This document shows, piece by piece, positions 14,704 through 18,601 of a stretch of 18,601 bases of DNA. The stretch is from positions 1 to 18,601 of the forward strand of contig CAZSZS010000034.1 in NCBI GenBank assembly GCA_964611275.1, given 5' to 3'. Position 1 is the first letter of the stretch. Each line of letters starts with the position of its first letter. Both the position numbers and the translations under genes were made by a program. Source of the stretch: WJMT01 sp964611275 (lineage in GTDB: Bacteria > Acidobacteriota > Aminicenantia > Aminicenantales > Aminicenantaceae). The notes below the pieces were generated by a model that made no database searches, had not been told where the DNA came from, and was given only the letters and a program-made list of their open reading frames with translations.

Positions 14704-14735
14704 TTTCATCTCCATGTGTTTCATTCACCTGTTAC

Positions 14736-14761
14736 TACGGAGCGGAAGGAAAAAAGGTTCA
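14736..14761 (-). promoter_or_regulatory. ECF-sigma-type promoter of the sigma cluster
   Basis: Read on the - strand: TGAACC (14761-14756), a spacer of exactly 16 bases that begins with six T, then CGTA (14739-14736). This matches the general ECF form (GAAC at -35, CGT at -10) and is one base away from the Bacillus SigW-type TGAAAC-N16-CGTA. It sits just upstream of the lipoprotein gene that heads the sigma/anti-sigma cluster, so autoregulation is the natural inference. Confidence 0.6.
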
Positions 14762-14895
14762 CTCAGGAATTGAATATTTTTGGGGGCTTTTTTAACGTAC
14801 AAAAAAAGAGCTTCAGGGGAAAAAGAGAAGTAGGCCTGTGGAAAAAATACTATAAGTCATTCAATTTAAAGAAATTATCCGGGCCCGTCCCCTAA

Positions 14896-16731
14896 TTAAT
14901 TAAGGAGGAGATTTTTGGTGTGGGTGCCTCCCTTGACACAGTCCAGTTCCACAGTGATTTCGCCTTTACCTTTGACAAGAAAGTGATATTCTGCTTCGGT
15001 TCTTCCTGAGATCCCGTTGAACAGCTTTATGTTTCCGGGATCTTTCTGATCGATCAGGGTGACATCCTGGCCTCCGGCGCCTCGTCCCCGGAAAAACATG
15101 AGAAATTGTCTGGGTATCCCTGCCGGGAGGCCTGTGCCCTGAGCCTGGCCAGCAGCCAGCACCTCTATATTTCCTTTAAGCGACAGCATGTCCGGCCTTT
15201 GTACCTGGTTCTGAACCGCTGCGGATGACAGAGTGGGCATGAGGCGCTCGTTGTAAAGAGTGACCGTGACCTTATAAAGGTCCGAGTTGATCTTTTCTGT
15301 GGATACATTTTTGATAACAGGAAGCGGCATCTCATAAGCATGAAGCAGACAGAAGGCCATATTTCGGTGGCAGAGCTCTTCAAGGAGCCAGGAAGGGGGG
15401 ACGCGTCTGCTCAGCTTGGTTGTATCTCTGTCAATAATGACTCTGCCCAGATCCGGGTGATCGATCTCATGCATGCTGACTTCTGTGTTTCCCATATCAA
15501 TGTATCTGGAAAAGAACTCCTCTTCCTCCATGGTGATCTCACCGTCACCGTCCAGATCCGCCCGGGATGTCCAGAGCTCATTGGAAAAGGAAAAAACTCC
15601 CAGCATGTCATAGGTGAAATCAATGAATCCGCCCCAAACGGGATACAGGTCTTTCCAAATGACGAAGTAGTCGTAATCTTCGATGATCTTCTCGCCTTTC
15701 TGCCCGATCTCATCGTATACGGCCTTATCGCTCATAGAGACTTCTCCGTGGAGCTGGGCTCCGGGAACGCGGAGCATCATTCCCCCTGAATTATGAAAGG
15801 CCTGAACACCGGCGATATTGGGATGGGCATAGAAGAAATCTCTGGTTAATTTGGATTCCTTCCAGTAAAAAGGATAGGCGCCCGCGCCTCTCTGGATGTA
15901 AGAAGGCTGCCAGTAGGAGCCCCAGTCTCTGTTGGGGTCATAACCTCCCCCTGAGTCCTCGTTGTAGCGTCCGTCTCCGTCATTGTCAATGCCTTCACTC
16001 CCGATGTATTTATAATCCCCTAATTCGTCCGGTTTTCCTTCAATGTTCTTTTCCACCCGAACCAGCCGGTCTCCTCTATCGCTCATCCGGTACCCGCCTT
16101 CTCCTGGTTTCACTTTGATGAACATGGATCCTACTTCTTTGTCTCCATCCAGGTCCTCGGGCCCATCCTCATCATAGAGCCCGTCGTTATCATCATCTAT
16201 GGGAGCCTGTCCTGAGCGGGCCGAGCCACCGGTGTGTATAAACAGGTCTCTTCCATCCGGATTCACGGAAGGAAAGATATAGAACACCCGCTCATCCACC
16301 AGCTCACGGACATAGTCATTGTACAGGTAGTTTTCCATCAGATACCAGATAGTGTAAATCCCGACCTCACCGCCCTGGATCTCGTTTCCGTGGATATTGG
16401 CGTCGATGTACATGGCGCATTTATCCATCTCATCTCCGGTATCCGGATTGTTGATGGTCATATACCAGAGTTCGCGGCCTTGATAGGATGTGCCTATGGA
16501 GCAAAGGGTCAGGAACTTGGGATAGGCTTTTTCAAGTTTTTTCAATGCCTCTCCCACTTCGCTCCAGTCATAGTAGTGATTAAATGAGAGAGAGACTTTC
16601 CGGGTATCCCACTTCCGGGGAAGATATTCCTGGGCTAAGGCGATGGTCGAAGAAGCGGCAACGGCCAGAATAAGCAAAGCTCCCACCATTATTCTTTTGA
16701 TTTGGATTGATTTATTTTTTCTGTTTCTCAT
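14896..16731 (-). CDS. Secreted M14 zinc carboxypeptidase with Ca-binding-like acidic inserts
   Basis: The 611-residue exported metallo-carboxypeptidase has a signal peptide at about 12-33 (IMVGALLILAVAASSTIALA). Catalytic residues by alignment with carboxypeptidase A: zinc ligands His114 and Glu117 (IHGNEIQG) and His313 (AFHNSGG), substrate-binding Asn267-Arg268 (DPNRDW) and catalytic Glu385 (SFSNELW), all present. Asp-rich stretches look like calcium sites: IDDDNDGLYDEDGPED near 178-193, GIDNDGDGRYNED near 247-259, and DLDGDGEITMEE near 392-403. A beta-rich C-terminal region (about 440-611) probably is an accessory domain. GGAGG precedes the ATG by six bases. It follows the second M14 gene by 15 bases on the same strand, so the two form an operon. 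No clear terminator was found after it. Confidence 0.92.
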   Translation of the reverse strand: MRNRKNKSIQIKRIMVGALLILAVAASSTIALAQEYLPRKWDTRKVSLSFNHYYDWSEVGEALKKLEKAYPKFLTLCSIGTSYQGRELWYMTINNPDTGDEMDKCAMYIDANIHGNEIQGGEVGIYTIWYLMENYLYNDYVRELVDERVFYIFPSVNPDGRDLFIHTGGSARSGQAPIDDDNDGLYDEDGPEDLDGDKEVGSMFIKVKPGEGGYRMSDRGDRLVRVEKNIEGKPDELGDYKYIGSEGIDNDGDGRYNEDSGGGYDPNRDWGSYWQPSYIQRGAGAYPFYWKESKLTRDFFYAHPNIAGVQAFHNSGGMMLRVPGAQLHGEVSMSDKAVYDEIGQKGEKIIEDYDYFVIWKDLYPVWGGFIDFTYDMLGVFSFSNELWTSRADLDGDGEITMEEEEFFSRYIDMGNTEVSMHEIDHPDLGRVIIDRDTTKLSRRVPPSWLLEELCHRNMAFCLLHAYEMPLPVIKNVSTEKINSDLYKVTVTLYNERLMPTLSSAAVQNQVQRPDMLSLKGNIEVLAAGQAQGTGLPAGIPRQFLMFFRGRGAGGQDVTLIDQKDPGNIKLFNGISGRTEAEYHFLVKGKGEITVELDCVKGGTHTKNLLLN

Positions 16732-16746
16732 GTTTATCCTCCGTTG

Positions 16747-18601
16747 TTATCTTAAGACAACTGACTCTTTGGTTTCACCGCCGCCGTTTCTAGCCCACAG
16801 GCGTATATCCACTTTTTTCCCTGAAGGCGAGAGTATGAGCCACGTGATCTCCTTTTCTCCTCCGGGGTCCATATTGGTGGTGTCCACCCTCCTGCTTCCG
16901 CCAAAGAAAGTCATGTTTTTGTCATCTTCCAGTGTGAGTTCCACGATAATGGAGTTGATGTTCTGGGTCCTCTGCCCCATGGCCGTGACATAAGGGAATG
17001 TGCCTTTGTTGTGCAGCGTTACTTTAAGCTCAAAGAGTCCTGAGGAGAGTTTCTTGATCCGGGGCTTGTCCATGACAATATGAGCAAACTGGGAAGCCAG
17101 ATAAAGAGCGAAATCAGAATGTGACTTGATAAGCTCGGGGATCTTCTCTGCAGGAGGATTTACCCTTAGATAAGGCGCGAACCCTCCGATCTCGACCTCA
17201 CCCAATTGTTCGTGTTCAAAGGAGGTCCATTCCACAAATCCCTCGCCGTTGTTGTTATTGTCTATCCAGTCCAGCCATTTTTTATAGGTGTCCGTATCAG
17301 CGGAGGGACCGGCTGCGCCGGGCTCGGAACCCCGGGCGCCGCCCATCATCTGCATGAACATGGCTCTTCTGTCCGAAGCAGCCGCCTGCTGGGTCTGAGC
17401 CTGAGGAGGAGCGGGCATGGCGCCGGGCCTTTTTGCCCCGGGCCCTTTTTCCTCTTCCCTCAGGGACCACAGGTTTGCTGAAAAGGAAGGAACTCCGAAC
17501 TGGAAATAGACCCATTCCAGCATGGAGCCTGCCGGCTTTTCCGAATGAGCGCTTTTGATGCCCGTTATTTCCTTGTACTTCTCGCTTGCGTTTTTGAAGA
17601 TATATTCATCGGCCGGAGAAGTCTTTTTTGGCTGGGGGTCTCTGGCCGGAGGAAGCTGTTCCTGGTCTTCTTCTCCTCTTCCCCTCCTGAAAAACATAAA
17701 CATCTGTCCGGCTCCTGCGGACCTGACTTCCTGCGGAGGCTGAGGGAAAGTGGGAGTGCCGCATTCGATGCCCGGATCTGCTGCCAGATTATCATATTTG
17801 GAAAAGATAAGAGCCCCGCATATGTTTTTATGGGGCTGGGTCTTGAGCTCGGGAACATACCGGGTCATAAAGTCTATGAGATACTGGGTCTCGACTTCGG
17901 ATGCGGGGTAAACGCCTACCCCTTTAAAATCATAGCCGAAATTATGGGGAAAATTCCGGTCGATATTGAAACCGCCGACTCCGTCCTCATTGTAGTTTTC
18001 ATCGCCGTCATTGTCGATTCCTTCCGGATAGAGCTTATAGAGCTTATCCAGAGGAGTGCCGTCTTCCTTCTTTTTCATAAGCCTGGGGTCTTTCTCGTCT
18101 ATGGTCCAGCCGCCCTCTTTATCCTTGACACGCATCATGGTGATGAGCCCGTCATTATTCAGATCCTCCGGCGGATCTTCATCCTTTATCCAGTCAAAGT
18201 CTTCATCGCGGGGCTTCAGGTTAGCGCTCTGCTCATGAAGCACCGGTTCGAAGAAAAGCTCGGCTCCGTCCGGATTAAGCCTCGGGACAATGTAGAAGGT
18301 GCGCTGATCAAGGACTTTTTTGACCTGGTCATCTTTGGCATAATTCTCTGCGAGGTGCCGGGCGATTCCCAGAGCCACTTCACTCCCTATAACATGGTCT
18401 GCTTCCAGATTGCCGCAGATCAAAAGAGCCTGCTTCTCAAGGGCTGACGGACCGTTCGTGCCTGAAATCCGGAGCATCCATATGTCTTTTCCCTTAAGAG
18501 ATTTGCCCAGGGACCTAAGCTCCGTGATATCCGGGTACTGGGAAGCGATCTGCTTGAGAGCCGAAGTGAGCGCCTGATAGTCATGGTAGCCTTTGGAAGG
18601 A
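16747..18601 (-). CDS. M14 carboxypeptidase-like protein with degenerate active site (5' end outside window)
   Basis: The frame stays open to the right edge; 617 residues are visible, starting within the M14 fold (YHDYQALTSALKQIASQYPD). The internal Met at 18477 (IWMLRI) is not the start. It aligns with the neighbouring M14 protein along the whole length, including acidic inserts (LNNDGL, GIDNDGDENYNED, DNNNNGEG). The key residues differ: HGNE is EADH (codons 18405-18394), the third His is Ser (GALIFSKYDN), and catalytic Glu is Asn (SFSANLW, codon 17475-17473). The substrate-binding Arg remains (NIDRNFP). Two low-complexity inserts rich in Arg, Gly, Pro, Gln and Ala lie near 17660-17710 and 17330-17430. 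It probably is a non-catalytic or altered M14 protein that works with its neighbour. Confidence 0.85.
   Translation of the reverse strand, partial: PSKGYHDYQALTSALKQIASQYPDITELRSLGKSLKGKDIWMLRISGTNGPSALEKQALLICGNLEADHVIGSEVALGIARHLAENYAKDDQVKKVLDQRTFYIVPRLNPDGAELFFEPVLHEQSANLKPRDEDFDWIKDEDPPEDLNNDGLITMMRVKDKEGGWTIDEKDPRLMKKKEDGTPLDKLYKLYPEGIDNDGDENYNEDGVGGFNIDRNFPHNFGYDFKGVGVYPASEVETQYLIDFMTRYVPELKTQPHKNICGALIFSKYDNLAADPGIECGTPTFPQPPQEVRSAGAGQMFMFFRRGRGEEDQEQLPPARDPQPKKTSPADEYIFKNASEKYKEITGIKSAHSEKPAGSMLEWVYFQFGVPSFSANLWSLREEEKGPGAKRPGAMPAPPQAQTQQAAASDRRAMFMQMMGGARGSEPGAAGPSADTDTYKKWLDWIDNNNNGEGFVEWTSFEHEQLGEVEIGGFAPYLRVNPPAEKIPELIKSHSDFALYLASQFAHIVMDKPRIKKLSSGLFELKVTLHNKGTFPYVTAMGQRTQNINSIIVELTLEDDKNMTFFGGSRRVDTTNMDPGGEKEITWLILSPSGKKVDIRLWARNGGGETKESVVLR

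Noticed and set aside
14880..14887. Palindrome CGGGCCCG after the M14 gene, considered as terminator stem
   Set aside because: A perfect 8-base palindrome has no loop, and no T-run follows in the right place.
14870..14895. Clustered short palindromes (TTAATTAA, CGGGCCCG) considered as an attachment site or operator
   Set aside because: No matching copy, integrase or nearby regulator gene; simple sequence at a gene end explains it.
17545..18447. Long + strand open frame (300 codons) opposite the second M14 gene
   Set aside because: It is the complement of a clear M14 coding frame; long antisense frames are expected there, and the translation is not recognisable.

Overview
The window reads as chromosomal DNA from a Gram-negative, non-model bacterium. 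Evidence for this is a DUF5916 outer-membrane barrel with a C-terminal Phe, a lipoprotein lipobox, several Sec signal peptides, Ser/Thr kinases fused to TolB-like and TPR domains, and secreted M14 carboxypeptidases. This mix is typical of Acidobacteriota and Aminicenantota-like lineages. The assignment comes from gene content only. I see no insertion sequence, phage gene, tRNA, rRNA or CRISPR array, and no gene-free stretch longer than about 230 bases.

Layout. (1) Bases 1-5888 are on the + strand: the tail of one kinase/TolB-like/TPR protein, a second complete and membrane-anchored paralogue with its own sigma70-like promoter, a small two-helix membrane protein, and an overlapping Fpg/Nei-type DNA glycosylase. 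(2) From 5931 to the right edge every gene is on the - strand. In transcription order (right to left) these are two adjacent M14 carboxypeptidase-like genes (18601-14896); an ECF sigma cluster (14724-11594) made of a small lipoprotein, the sigma factor, its zinc-finger membrane anti-sigma factor and two exported proteins, closed by a strong intrinsic terminator at 11516-11554; a secreted von Willebrand A protein followed 15 bases later by ubiE/menG; a DUF5916 outer-membrane protein; and a lone SAM methyltransferase converging on the glycosylase.

The most interesting unit is the ECF sigma cluster. The three non-regulatory proteins (14299, 11992 and 11594) have different N-termini: lipoprotein anchor, signal peptide plus TPR/HEAT-like helices, and signal peptide alone. 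All three end in the same kind of ~75-residue domain, with a Pro 53-56 residues before the end and a terminal hydrophobic-Trp-hydrophobic-Glu. A clear ECF-type promoter (TGAACC, 16-base spacer, CGTA) sits just upstream of the lipoprotein gene and suggests autoregulation. This looks like an envelope-stress or envelope-sensing regulon in which sigma, anti-sigma and three exported proteins sharing one domain are made together.

Second is the M14 pair. One member keeps every canonical catalytic residue. Its neighbour has the zinc motif reversed (ExxH instead of HxxE), lacks the third His and lacks the catalytic Glu, so it is probably a pseudo-peptidase partner.
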